DNA of 64,000 bases from Hemerocallis citrina (Eukaryota > Streptophyta > Magnoliopsida > Asparagales > Asphodelaceae): NCBI GenBank assembly GCA_017893485.1, contig JACEHZ010000205.1, forward strand, positions 1 through 64,000. The letters are read 5' to 3'. The translations under genes were made by a program, and so were the position numbers. Position 1 is the first letter of the stretch. Each line of letters begins with the position of its first letter. This document shows positions 33,601 through 44,457 of the stretch, one piece after another. Below the pieces are notes generated by a model. It was given only the letters and a program-made list of their open reading frames with translations. It was not told where the DNA came from and made no database searches.

Positions 33601-34465
33601 ACAGGTTCACTTGTCATGTGTTTTATCATTAGCAGTTGTTATCCAACCTGTTTACTAAGATGTCTCTCTTGCTAGCTAGTTCTTGGTTTTTCTATTACTT
33701 GTTGTATCCCTGTTACATTCTTGATTCTAGTTCCTGTCCCCCATACTTGTACTTCCTTTCACTATTTGTGGCCCTAGCTTGCACTAAGGGCATTTTCTCT
33801 TGTTTTTTCCCGTTTTCCCTTTTATATTTATTAAGCAGACTTTGAAGACGAGCTACCCGCTGGAATTGGTGAGCAAAGGTTCTAGCCTTCAAGTGGAGAA
33901 AGAACTTGATTAGAATATTTATTTTCTGTATTATTTGTTTTCTTGGATTATTATTTCTTGCAAATTTGAGAACTTGTAACGGGCTGATGTTCCCGAGTTT
34001 TAACTTGATCCAGACTTGAAACTATTTGGATGTTTTATTATATTTCAGTTGTTTCTGTTGCTAATAAATTATTCATGCATGCTTGGTTATATATATCTCT
34101 CTTGTTATATTCTTGTTCTGATGCTGAGTCGATCCTACAACTTATGAATGATGTTAAGATCATTTGCTGGGTTTCGTCATGCACTCGTATTCCGTATTTT
34201 GGGAAGCGGGGCGTGACACTATTCAAACTTGAGCTACATAATTGTTGTTTTACTATTTACAGGGCTTTTCATGTTTTGTATCATTCCGAAGACGTGCCGT
34301 AGGCACGTGCCCACGGGAAAATCTAGTACAAAATAACTATATGATATATCATATAATTATTATACTTTCTTACCATGGTTGCCAACATCTTTACCTTCAG
34401 TTGGAACATGGGTAAAAAAGAGTGACCGAGAGATGCTTCCCTCTCTCGCGTTGGTATCGGAAGAA

Positions 34466-34700
34466 CCTCGCCGTTGGGAACAGAAAATCTTGTTTACAAA
34501 TTTTGACCTAAACTCTTCATTGGGAACGGCGAGTTTCTAAAATAATAAAAAAACTACACTCGCCGTGTCCCAACAGCAAACACGAAATAACTAAACTCGC
34601 CGTTGAAATGACGATTATAGTTGTTAAGTCCCCGAGCACAATTAGTTTGGCAACTGTCATCTTTTTGCAAATAGTTTCGAAAAAGACATATATTTAATTT
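34466..34700. mobile_element. Partial Mutator-like palindrome-array element F
   Basis: It carries CTCGCCGTTggGAACGGCGAG-type palindromes and an outer part with AAATAGTTTCGAAA, as at the end of element D. The central 100 bases match the reverse complement of 14030-14160. No complete TIR pair or target duplication is visible. Confidence 0.5.
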
Positions 34701-34749
34701 TTTTTGCATACTATGCATTCTATGAGAAGAAGATGATGAAGTGGGAAGA

Positions 34750-35330
34750 TGTCGAAACATCAATGGAGTAAAGATCAGCAGCAGCAGTCAGCAAGCATAA
34801 GCAATTGGCAGTCGACCGCCAGAGCTCTCTGGTTTGGATGCGTTCAAAAACGGTTGACTGGAAGCGGCAGGCAGTAACTGGGTCGGGTATAGGTGATCTG
34901 TTCCTGGTCCAACTTCTCCTCTAAGTTAGATTGTACAACTCCTATCGTGTGTCTGTATTTAAGATATATCTGATGGTTATTTATAAGGACTACAACCTAG
35001 GGTTTTTCTAGATCTCTATAGTAGTATTGTGTTGGTCTCCTTTGAGAGGCAAGAGAGAGTTCTTCATTGTAAAAAATAGATTATCTTCTGGTGAGGTTTG
35101 AGAGATAGATAGGTTCTTGTTGAGAGAGTTGGTAACTCTTGTATTTTCTGTATTTGAATAATATTTCCCATATTTCTCACCCAGATTAGGGTTCGCCCAA
35201 ACCAGAACAAATAATGTGTGCTTTATGTGTTTGGTTTGATCTACTATTGCATGGTGGTTTGTTCATTGGATTGGTTGTTGCTTCTTGCTCTCCTAGCTCC
35301 AACTCTGCTGCACCACAATTCCTAGCACGT
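34750..35330 (+). mobile_element. Possible truncated copia-type LTR
   Basis: A polypurine-like AAGTGGGAAGA lies directly before TGTCGAAACATC, as at the 3' LTR boundary of copia elements. The following sequence shares GTCGACCGCCAGAGCTCTCT-like words with the copia LTRs at 41100 and 51891. A TTGTGCTC-rich U5-like end is plausible, but the right boundary and a target duplication were not found. Confidence 0.35.
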
Positions 35331-36273
35331 TTTGGGTATTATGCATCCCTTTTTACCGATTTGTTGGAAAAAATATGATGGATGACTTGAAATACTCGCA
35401 TAGAAGTTCCACATTGTCATTCTGGGCTATTTCGATATGTCTTTTTATAGTCCTCTTTTAGGTGTTGTCAGTTATAAGAAGAACTGTACATTTTATTTGT
35501 GGTTAGATGATATTATAATTCTCTTTCACATTGACTAGATCGTTGCAGTACTGTTGCCAGGGTCGGCCCTTAGTTAACGGGGGCCTGAGGAGAACTCCCG
35601 AAATGGGGCCCCCATATATAATTTATTTTTTAAAAAAAATTGGTTAAAAATTATGGGGTATTGTTTTTGTTTTTTTGTTTTTTTTTTGTGGCAAGAATTT
35701 TGAAAAAACCGACATATCATATATGTAGGTAAAAATGAGTAATACTTGGGTTGAGGAATGAGTAATACTTGGGTTGGGTGGTTTGGATGGAGATTGAAGA
35801 AATGATTAATGGAAGATGGAGAATGGAGTCGGGAGTCAACTGAGTGACTGTCATGCGGGGCAGTCGTCGGAAATGGAGGCAGCATGGTGGATTGTGAGAT
35901 TAGAATTGTGGATTGGGGATTAGAAATAGAATTGGGAAGAAAATGAATAGAATGGATATGAAATTGGAATAGGGATCGGGTTCGGGTTCGGGTTCGGGTT
36001 GGAGGTGGAGGAAAAGTATTCGGGTTTGGGTGTCGGGTTGGGTAATCAAGTGTGGGTGTTCAAGTTTGGTGGGGATAAATAAACGGAGATTTGGGGGATA
36101 GATTAATAAACTAAGTCATATATATAAATCAATCAAAAGCCCGAAAAACTCAAATAAACAAATCCCCTGGCACACGAACTTATTTTCAAAAAACATAAAG
36201 GCCCCAAAATTTTAATTTTAGGGCCCCTAAACATATTGTAATTTAACTTCATGCGCAATATATATATATATAT

Positions 36274-36630
36274 AGAGTAATGTTCCGTTGTGCACTAGGT
36301 CTCCGTGTGCACTCGTGTGCACTCGGCCTTCCCGCCTTCGTATCGACGATCCGAACCGTTCACATTGATCTATATATATAAATTAGTCTAAATATATAAA
36401 ATCAAATCATTTGAAATTCATTTGCCCATCCATTGAAGTGTTACAAAATTGTATGGCTGAAAACCGTTGTTTTTTATAGTAACAGGATGGATGGGCAAAT
36501 GAATTTCAAATAATTTTATTTTACATTTTTAGACTAATTTATATGTGTAGACCAATCTGAACGGTTCGGATCGTCGATACGAAGGCGGGAAGGCCGAGTG
36601 CACACGGAGGCCTAGCGCACAACCGAACAT

Positions 36631-36636
<6 letters not shown>
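36274..36636. mobile_element. Palindromic MITE 1 in a TA/CT tract
   Basis: The two halves are near-perfect inverted copies of about 160 bases, sharing AGAGTAATGTTC at the ends and CAAATCATTTGAAATTCATT further in. A left (TA)n tract and a right (CT)n(AT)n tract flank it. Confidence 0.8.

Positions 36637-36715
<79 letters not shown>
36637..36715. repeat. (CT)n followed by (AT)n microsatellite
   Basis: A CT run to about 36672 passes directly into an AT run to 36715, between the two MITEs. Confidence 0.95.
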
Positions 36716-36718
<3 letters not shown>

Positions 36719-37055
36719 AAAGCTTCGGTTGTGCACTCCTCTAGTGCACACGGCATGTGCACTAGGCCTTCGGGCGTTCATAGCGACGATCCGAACTGTT
36801 CACATTGATCTACACATCTAAATTAGTCTAAATATGTAAAATCAAATCATTTGAAATTCATTTACCCATCCAATGAAGTATTACAAAATTGTATGGCTGA
36901 AAATCATTATTTTTCATGGTCACATGATGGATGGGCAAATGAATTTCAAATGATTTGATTTTACATATTTATACTAATTTAGATGTGTAGATCAATTTGA
37001 ACGGTTCGGATCGTCAATATGAACGCTCGTAGAGGTAGTGCACAACCGAAGCTTT

Positions 37056-37058
<3 letters not shown>
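36716..37058. mobile_element. Palindromic MITE 2, same family
   Basis: Inverted halves start GGGAAAGCTTCGGTTGTGCA and share GACGATCCGAAC and TTTGAAATTCATTTACCC with MITE 1. Long TA tracts flank both sides (to 36715 and 37059-37107). Confidence 0.8.
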
Positions 37059-37106
<48 letters not shown>

Positions 37107-37109
<3 letters not shown>

Positions 37110-37750
37110 TAATGGGAGAAGCCCTTAGTGTCATTTGTAAATATACCACTTTATTTGTAAATCTACCACTTTACGTGTGTGCAACTCAAACTCTCCCATT
37201 ATACACTTTATTTAAATCTACTAATTTACGTTCATTACACGTATAACTCAAACTCTCTCATTATACTTTTTATATTACTTCAAAAAATTTGTATTTATTA
37301 ACACGTGCTATATTATATTAATTTAAAAACTATATATTGATTAAAACGTGCAACACACGTGTTAACTACTAGTATATATAATGGGAGAATGCCTTAGTGT
37401 CATTTGTAAATCTACCAATATGTGCAATGCACGTACATAACTAATATAAATGAGGTTTTAGGTTCGAGTCCTCCCCACGTCAGAGTTTTTATTTTATTTT
37501 ATAAAAATTATTAAAACGTGCATCACACGTGTAAATTACTAGTAATAATACGTCCTTTGAATTTTGGATCGGCTTAAACACTTCTATATAATGTGAGAAG
37601 GTCTTACTGTCTTTTGTAAGTCTATCAATGCGTACAACGCACGTGCATAACTATTATAAAGGATGTCTTAGGTTCAAACACAGAGTATGTCTGAATTTTT
37701 ACGTTAAAAAAATATTTATTAATACGTGCATTGCACGTGTAAATTACTAG
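37107..37750 (+). mobile_element. Three head-to-tail Helitron-like mini-elements
   Basis: Three related units (about 37107-37372, 37373-37542 and 37583-37750) each start with TATATAATGnGAGAA-type sequence and end with a small hairpin, CGTG...CACACGTG or alike, about 12 bases before CTAGTA. The third starts with TC. Termini fit Helitron rules, but the units are short and diverged. Confidence 0.5.
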
Positions 37751-37997
37751 TATATATATAAAGGAAACAAAATTTGGAGCCCCTAAAAATGCGAAAAAAT
37801 TGGAGGCCCGAGGCAGTTGCCTCTCCGGTCTTTACCTTGGGGCTGGCCCTGACTGTTGCCTATTGGCATTTTCGTTGCCTTCTATTTTCGTCGAAGAGAT
37901 GTATACGATCTGCATCATGCCATACTAGGTAATATACTTATCAACCTATCTTTACTATTATAACTTGCACTACAACACACAATGTATTTCCCGACAT

Positions 37998-38400
37998 TTA
38001 TTCTTCTATTCACCGGCGTTTAAAAACGCCAGGGAATATATCATCGACGTTTATGAAAATGCCGGTGCAAATGCCGCCGAAGCGATCGTCGCAGAATAGG
38101 AGTGGTATACACCGGCGTTTTCAATGAGCGTCGGTTTTGCTTTAATATACACCGGCGGGTATTTCTAAACACCCTATTTTCCAATTAAATATATTCACCG
38201 GCATTTTATAAATGCCGCTATATCGTGCATCTCAAATAACTATAAAGATACACCGGTGTTTTAAAAATGCCGGTGTATTTTATTGCTGTTTCTGCTTATT
38301 CTTACACCGGCATTTATCAAACGCCGCTCTATCGAAATTTCCAATTGGTAAATTGGATAGACCGGTGTTTTATGAAATGCCGGTGTATGTTCTTTTAATT
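37998..38400. repeat. Left subterminal palindromes of the CACTA element
   Basis: At least seven imperfect palindromes combine CACCGGCnTTT with AAAnGCCGGTG arms. In CACTA elements such subterminal repeats bind the element's own DNA-binding protein; that role here is inferred. Confidence 0.8.
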
Positions 38401-39099
38401 TCTTCCAGCCAATTATAAACAAAACAGCAAAAATACAATACAATTCAATTCAATATCATTTCAATCACCTGTAAACTAATTCACAAATAATTCAACCAAT
38501 TTCAGGCATATTAATATGCAATTCACAACCAAACACAAGAATTAAGGATAATAAAATGCCATAAATTCCATTAATTATCCAAATTCACCATAGTACTTAA
38601 CACATAAAGTGCCATACTTAACACATACAGTACTTAACATTCATATATCACATACAGTACTTAAAACAACAACAAATACAATAAAAACATCTAGACTTAG
38701 CCGACCACTACTGCATACCCCTCGAGGCTCGAGTCGCTTCAATTCTCATCATTTGAATTTCCTTGATCTGCACGACTCACATTTGAAGAATTGATATGGC
38801 CGCTCTATGCGGAAAAAAAAAACAAAACAATAATTAATAAATATTCATTCATATTCCAGAATATTATAACTAGAATAAAATAGTAGAACACAGGGGAAAT
38901 ATAGTCTACATTTAGAAACTCTTAACAAAGACATTAATACCAAATCAATGTGAAAACTAAACTCTCAAGGCTTGCCTAAAGCCTTGCCCCAACTTCAAAG
39001 TAAATACAAAACTCTCAAGCTTTGCCACAACTTCATTGTTTTGGTTTAGTGAGAGTTCTTTAAAATAGCATAATTTTTAAAAAGGAAATTATAAGAATA
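38401..39099. other. CACTA interior, left part
   Basis: AT-rich sequence. On the minus strand near 38700-38790 a short frame (KEIQMMRIEATRASRG) resembles the usual last exon of the same En/Spm-associated gene, so the pseudogene may extend to here. Nothing else is recognisable. Confidence 0.4.
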
Positions 39100-39513
39100 C
39101 TAGATTTGCCCGTGGCCACGTGCCTACGGTACGTCTTCAGAACGATACAGCATATGAAAAACCTTGTAAACAGTAAATCAACAATTATGTAGCTGAAGTT
39201 TGAATAGTATGACAATAATTAGGTGTAAATAAAAGTCCATGTTTCCATTAGTATATGGTGAAAAATGATTATAAATTGGGGTATAAAATTCCATGTTTTC
39301 ATTGGGGGGGGGGGGGGGGGGTAAAGAGAGAAATAGTTAAATAAATAAATGAGTTGTTTTGGAGGGAGGGGGGGTGAGGGATTTGAATTTGAATTTTGGA
39401 AAAAAAATATTTTGGGGGGAAAATATGTTTTGTGATATTAGATCTGGGCCTTTGATTTTGGGGGGATTGAAGGAGAGCCACTTGATAGCTTTCTTTATGT
39501 TTTATTATATAGA
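39100..39513 (-). mobile_element. Short non-autonomous Helitron inside the CACTA element
   Basis: On the minus strand it starts TCTATATAATAAAACATAAA after an A and ends with hairpin ACGTACCgtaGGCACGT and CTAG before a T. Its length is 414 bases. It contains a run of about 19 G (39304-39322). It is the same family as the Helitrons at 29374 and 31928. Confidence 0.85.
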
Positions 39514-41033
39514 TAAATGTTTTTGTTTGTTAGATATCATGTTTTTGTTTGTTAGATAGGCATACATATCATGTTTTTGTTTGTTAGAAAATCTCAAGTA
39601 TAGAATTTGGTAATAATTAAGCAATGGAACAACCACCAACCACTTCATGATTTTATGGATGGAACTGAGATACATTGTGTGAAGTAATGCATTTGATTCA
39701 GATTCATCGTGAAAGAAGAACTACAAATGTATGCCTTATTACCAATCCTCGCAAATGCATTCCCGAGAAAGAGAGAGTTATGAAATACCTCTACAGCTCA
39801 AACTGTAATAGTAGTCAATGTGACCAAAAACAAATTGTCCTCTTTTGTTTATTCTTAGAAATTTATTAGCCATTTTAATGTTTTTTTGTGTGTATGGTAC
39901 AGTATTCAGATGGAATACCTTGAACTGCAAGCAATATTCAACATTCACCAGCAGCAGAATAATCGCTCAACCTGAATTTACTTACAAGGTAACTTTGCAA
40001 AAATATTGCACTATACCCTACAAATATACTCTGTACAAATATTATAACTTCAAGAAAATGGGGAAAATCTGAGTTCCTCAATTTAGTAATATTCTCAATC
40101 CACAGATCAAAAATTATTTCATTCAGGGAAATTTCTCAAGGCCAAATAGTAGAGTTGAAGTGTACCTTAAGCAATGTTGAGATTCAAAATTACTATACAG
40201 ATGAGAATACAGTAAAACACAAATCAAGAAGTTAAATACTGCTCCTGAAATGGAGATGAAATAGGTGAAAATGTGTGATGGGATGGAAGAAATCAGAGTT
40301 GTTTCCTCATTCCTATGTTAAAACATGTAGTTAATGTACCAAGTTGACAACATATGAGTCTAAGCTCTGCTCAAAATCACATATATTACACCTTTTGCAA
40401 ATAGGTGCCAAGAAACTTTCAAAACATAGGATTGCCAGTAGACACCAAATATTACTTCTATGATTACACAGGTAGAGGGGGAAAATCTCACTTCTTTATA
40501 ACAAAATCAGCACAGGTAAAAAACAAATAACAAAATCAAGCATTCAGGTGTCATCCAAATATATTTATAAAGCCCCCAACTACAAAAACATTTTTACTAC
40601 TGACCAAAGACTAACGGGCAACGTCAAGCATGCTGAAACACCTCCGATGCCCACTAAAACTGGCCTAGTAAATCAAATCAATAGCCAAAACATGTATAAA
40701 TCAACACAATAGGAGCTGTCAGGAGCCTACCTACTGCCCCATATTTGTACAGTAAATTTTATGCATGCCAATGATGTACATATCATGTATACATATTGAA
40801 TAGATATATGGGCAATGAAACTGCCTGATGATATTATGAACACTTCCAATGAAAGCTATTCCTACTCTATGTACACTGTGAAGCCAACTAATACAAAAAT
40901 TTCAACTGCACAAGCAACGTAAAAGGATGATGGCCAAAGTATACATACTAAAGGCCAAGAATTTGTAACAGACATGTAAAAGATTTTGTCTAACAAATAT
41001 AAATAGCCTTTCTACCAACTGTAGAGAACTTAC
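39514..41033. other. CACTA interior without a recognisable gene
   Basis: AT-rich intron-like sequence. No conserved coding block was seen. Confidence 0.5.
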
Positions 41034-41099
41034 CAGTGGTGGGGCTTGAGATTGCTGCCTTATGAGTTGGGACATTTGCTCCTGCAGGAGTGCCACTTG

Positions 41100-41838
41100 T
41101 GTTAGAAATTGTGGCATCAAATACACGTAGGCATGGGGTACTTAAAGTTGGAGAAGAAGAGAAGGAGACAAAGAAGCAAGAGAAGACAAGCAGCAAAGTA
41201 GAAGAAATAGTCTGGAGGGTTGCGGTCGACTGACCTAGGGGTGCAGTCGACCGACCCTAAGACTGGGAGTTCTTCAAGTGTATAAGTCCAATAGAGGAGA
41301 GGACGGTCGACCTACCTAGGGGGTGCAGTCGACCGGTCAGCTCTCTGGGTTGGTTCTACACGTTGCAGTTGACCGTCACTAGGGGTGCGGTCGACCAACA
41401 ACATCGGCTGATTATATTTGGGCTTATGAATTTAAAGGTCCAATTGCTATATTTGTGTTTATCTTTTAGGGTTTACTTGGGGGCTATATATATGGCTGTA
41501 AACTCTAGGGTTTAGTTATCTTTTTGGATCTAATCTAATCTGAATAGATCAAATTTGTGAATCAAGAGGTGAGCCATTATCATTGTTCAACTTTAAGAGA
41601 GATTGTGCCGAGTGTTTCAAAGGTGAGAGAGAGAGATTGAGAGTTGTGATCTCTTTTGTAATCTTTGTATTTTTTTGGGAATAAGAAATATTGGTTATCT
41701 CTACATATTGGTTGTATTCTTGTGAGATCCATATATTGTGGTGGCTTGTTCTTGGTTCATCTAAGTTTTGGGAGTTTCTATTGCTTGTGGTGTGTTTCCG
41801 CTATTAGCACTACGAGTTGGGAGTATATTTCTCCAACA
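41100..41838 (+). repeat. 5' LTR of the copia element
   Basis: 739 bases. Contains several GTCGACCGACC or GTCGACTGACC words in a region with repeated GGGGTGCAGTCGACC blocks, and a TATATATATGG near 41490 as TATA candidate. Confidence 0.9.
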
Positions 41839-41864
41839 AGTTATATTAGAGCAGTTGGTTCGAG

Positions 41865-42833
41865 ATGGCCGATAACAAGATGAAGATTGAGAAATTCAAT
41901 GGGAGTGACTTCGCGATGTAGAAGATTCAGATGATAACGTATCTTCGTTAGAAAGATCTTGATGGTCCGTTATTTGATGAGAAGCTGGTTGGTGTAGACA
42001 AGGATGCGAAGATCTTGGCAAAGTGGAATCGTTTGGATTAGAAGGCGCTGGGACAGATTTAATTGGGGTTGAGTACGAAGGCGTTATTTCATATCTCGAA
42101 GGCAAAGACTACAAAGGAGGCTATGGAGATTCTCACGGATATGTATATGAAATCGTCGGCATCTAATCAAATTCTTCATCTGAAGAAATTAGTTAATATG
42201 AAGTTGAAGGAAGGGGGTTCAGAAGCAGAGCATGTGAACAATTACTGTATGGTTTAAAACTAGATGGAAGCTGTAGGTTTGAAGTTTTCAGAGAGGGAGC
42301 AGTCATTGTTACTTCTATCTACTTTAACCGATAGTTATGGTATGGTAGAACAGACTATTACAGGCACTATGACTGATTCGACGACTCTACAGGATGTGGT
42401 GAGTAGAATTCTGAACGAGGAGGTGAGAAGATTGAGAAACGAGGGATATCCATCATCATCTTCTAGAGATTCCGCCATGTATGTTGTGAAAAGACGTGGG
42501 AGATCTAAGAGCAGTCGAAGAAGAAAGGATCAGAGTAGTTTATTTGAGAGTGGGTCTGATGACAGCGATAGGGGATATGGGCCTGAGTGCTGGTATTGTC
42601 ACAAGAAGGGTCACATGATGCGCAGTTGTAAGGCATATATGAAGAAGAAGCAGGAGAAGTCGAAGAGAGATACTCCAAAGGAAGCTCAAGTAGGGCTTGT
42701 TGAGGATCTATGCTTATCAACTCGGGAGGAGTTGGGCACTCAAGATTGGTGTATTGATTCGAGATCTTCTTTTTATTGCACTCCGAGAAGAGAGTGTTTG
42801 ATGAATACGAGGAGGGTTCTTTTAGAATTGTGA
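41865..42833 (+). pseudogene. copia gag with six in-frame stops
   Basis: The frame starts at ATG 41865 (MADNKMKIEKFNGSDFAM), the typical start of plant copia gag, and continues to 42833. In-frame stops lie at 41919, 41949, 42039, 42060, 42255 and 42261. Most can be explained by G-to-A or C-to-T changes of Trp or Gln codons. A zinc knuckle C-X2-C-X4-H-X4-C (CWYCHKKGHMMRSC) is intact near 42590, followed by a Lys-rich stretch and the protease start WCIDSRSS, where the family has Asp-Ser/Thr-Gly. Gag would package the RNA. This copy cannot be translated in full. Confidence 0.88.
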
Positions 42834-43168
42834 TCGTGGAGAATGGTCACCGGTGTCCTGTACATGGGGTTGGTACTGTTCGCGTGAACACCATTGATGA
42901 TCAAAGTGTTGTCTTGCGGGAGACAAGGCATGTTCCAGACTTGAAAGAAAATCTTATCTTAATTGGAAGGCTAGACAAAGAGGGGTTGTCTACTACAGTT
43001 GGTAGTGGAGAGTGGTGTATAGCTGCAGGTTCAAGGGTGATTGCAAAAGGAAAGCGTGAGGGAACGCAGTATTTGCTTAGAGACGTGAAGGGGGTTTCTC
43101 CTGTAGTTGACTCTCAGCCGGAATCGAGTAGTAGGTTGCGTGAGGTACAACCGAGTTCTTTCAGTTGA
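42776..43168 (+). pseudogene. Rest of the copia protease region in another frame
   Basis: After a frameshift between about 42776 and 42833 the family sequence continues in this frame: VHGVGTVRVNTIDDQSVVLR, HVPDLKENLILIGRLDKEG and the GTQYLLRDVKG end that normally precedes integrase. It stops at 43168. The following 550 bases up to the right LTR show only short frames of no known family. Confidence 0.8.
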
Positions 43169-43722
43169 GGTGGGGAGGTTACTAATTTAGTGGGAGCGAC
43201 TGGCCATAGAAGTGATCCTAGTGGGCAAGACGTTGCTGCGGTGAGGGTACTTTGCAAATTGGCAGTTGAAGCTTCAAGTTGCTCTTGTGAGGTAGAGAGC
43301 ACTGGTATCGATATGCGGGGTGATATCGATGAGGGTAACCGAATTGGGATTGTAGGGGTTGAATAGTCTGCAGAGTTTGTGGAGGTATCATCCATGGAGG
43401 TTTCTAGTACAAAGGGTGCATTGAGAGGCTTTGAACCATGTCTGGTGTTGATGGAAATCTTGCGAGTTGGGGAGTCTCATAATACGGAATCCGACACGGG
43501 AGATTGTTTCTCCGGTATTCGTGCTCTATGCGATTGGTGGAGCACATCCTTCATGAGGCGATGAGGGGTGGTTGGTGCACTCCACGTGGTGGAATGGCAG
43601 AGGTGCTCTTCATGAGAGTGGGAAGTACTTGGGTCTTCCATGAAAGTGGGAGATGGCAGAGATAATGCAAGGAAAGATTGCAATAACTTTGAAGCATGGT
43701 GTATTTGGTCCAAGTGAAAGAT

Positions 43723-44457
43723 TGTTAGGAATTATGGCCTCAAATACACGTAGGCACGGGGTACTTGAAGTTGGAGAAGAAGAGGAGGAGACAAAGACGC
43801 AAATGAAGACAAGCAGCGAAGTAAAAGAAGTAGTCTGGAGGGTTGCGATCGACTGACCTGGGGGTGCAGTCGATCGACCCTAGACTGAGAGTTCTTCGAG
43901 TGTATAAGTCCAACAGAGGAGAGGATGGTCGACCGACCTAGGGGGTGCAGTTGACCGGTCAGCTCTCTGGGTTGGTTTACACGTTGCAGTCGACCGTCAC
44001 TAGAGGTGTAGTCGACCGACAACGTTGGTTGATTGTTTTTGGGCTTACGAGTTTAAAAGCCCAATTGCTATATTTGTGTTTATCTTTTAGGGTTTAATTG
44101 GAGGCTATATATATGGCCGTAAATTCTAAGGTTTAGTTATCTTTTTGGATCTAATCTAATCTGAATAGATCAAATTTGTGAATCAAGAGATGAGCCGTTA
44201 TCATTGTTCAACTTCAAGAGAGATTGTGCCGAGTGTTTCAAAGGTGAGAGGGAGATTGAGAGTTGTAATCTCTTTTGTAATCTTTGTATTTCTTTGGGAA
44301 TAAGAAGTATTGGTTATCTCTGCATATTGGTTGTGTTCTTGTGAGATCCATATATTGTGGTGGCTTGTTCTTGGTTCATCTAAGTCTTGAGAGTTTCTAC
44401 TGCTTGTGGTGTGTTTCCGCTATTAGCACTACGAGTTGGGAGTAGATTTCTCCGACA
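43723..44457 (+). repeat. 3' LTR of the copia element
   Basis: 735 bases, clearly alignable to 41100-41838 but with many substitutions and small indels. Confidence 0.9.

Larger units (their letters stand above)
29871..34218. mobile_element. Very long solo LTR (4.35 kb) inside the Helitron
   Basis: The segment starts TGTAACCCCTG and ends GGGGCGTGACA. It is flanked by CTATT at 29866-29870 and 34219-34223, a perfect 5-bp duplication, and the flanks rejoin the Helitron sequence. No gag or pol is present. Minus the nested Helitron the LTR measures about 3.9 kb, a size known from some chromovirus (Tekay-type) and Ogre-type elements. Inside are a pyrimidine-rich leader with CAAA-rich sequence (30300-30420), a GC-rich stretch (30470-31620) that keeps several frames open without a credible ATG, and a TTGATACCTGA-like repeat (33205-33600). 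The family is not identified. I read it as the product of LTR-LTR recombination. Confidence 0.8.
29374..34326 (+). mobile_element. Helitron (about 600 bp) split by a solo LTR
   Basis: The 5' end is TCTATATAATAAAACACAAA after an A. The 3' end has a hairpin, ACGTGCCgtaGGCACGT, ten-odd bases before CTAG, and is followed by T. Insertion between A and T without target duplication is the Helitron rule. The two parts 29374-29870 and 34224-34326 join to a short non-autonomous element of the same family as those at 31928-32397 and 39100-39513; the word ATACTATTCAAACTT is continuous in the copy at 39100-39513. It contains long C runs near 29504-29518 and no RepHel protein. Confidence 0.85.
35558..37851. 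mobile_element. Non-autonomous hAT element carrying later insertions
   Basis: The ends are inverted: CAGGGTCGGCCCTTAG on the left and, in reverse complement from the right, CAGGGCCAGCCCCAAG. They are flanked by a perfect 8-bp duplication, ACTGTTGC (35550-35557 and 37852-37859), the hAT signature. GGGCCCC and GGAGGCCCGAGG lie just inside both ends. No transposase is present. The interior has been filled by two palindromic MITEs, TA and CT microsatellites, and three Helitron-like units. Confidence 0.85.
41100..44457 (+). mobile_element. Non-autonomous Ty1/copia element with gag only (TR-GAG-like)
   Basis: Two LTRs starting TGTTAG and ending in ACA bound a 3.36-kb element flanked by ACTTG (41095-41099 and 44458-44462). 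A degraded PBS (TTATATTAGAGCAGTTGG, near the tRNA-Met type) follows the left LTR. A copia polypurine tract (CAAGTGAAAGAT) precedes the right LTR. The interior holds gag and part of the protease, then non-coding sequence. Integrase, reverse transcriptase and RNase H are missing. The LTRs differ at many sites (several percent by eye), so the insertion is old compared with the Tat element. Confidence 0.9.

Noticed and set aside
32973..34218. A shorter solo LTR, TGTAACAAGCCGGGG to GGGGCGTGACA
   Set aside because: The flanks ATAAA and CTATT do not match. The larger segment from 29871 has a perfect CTATT duplication and restores the Helitron sequence.
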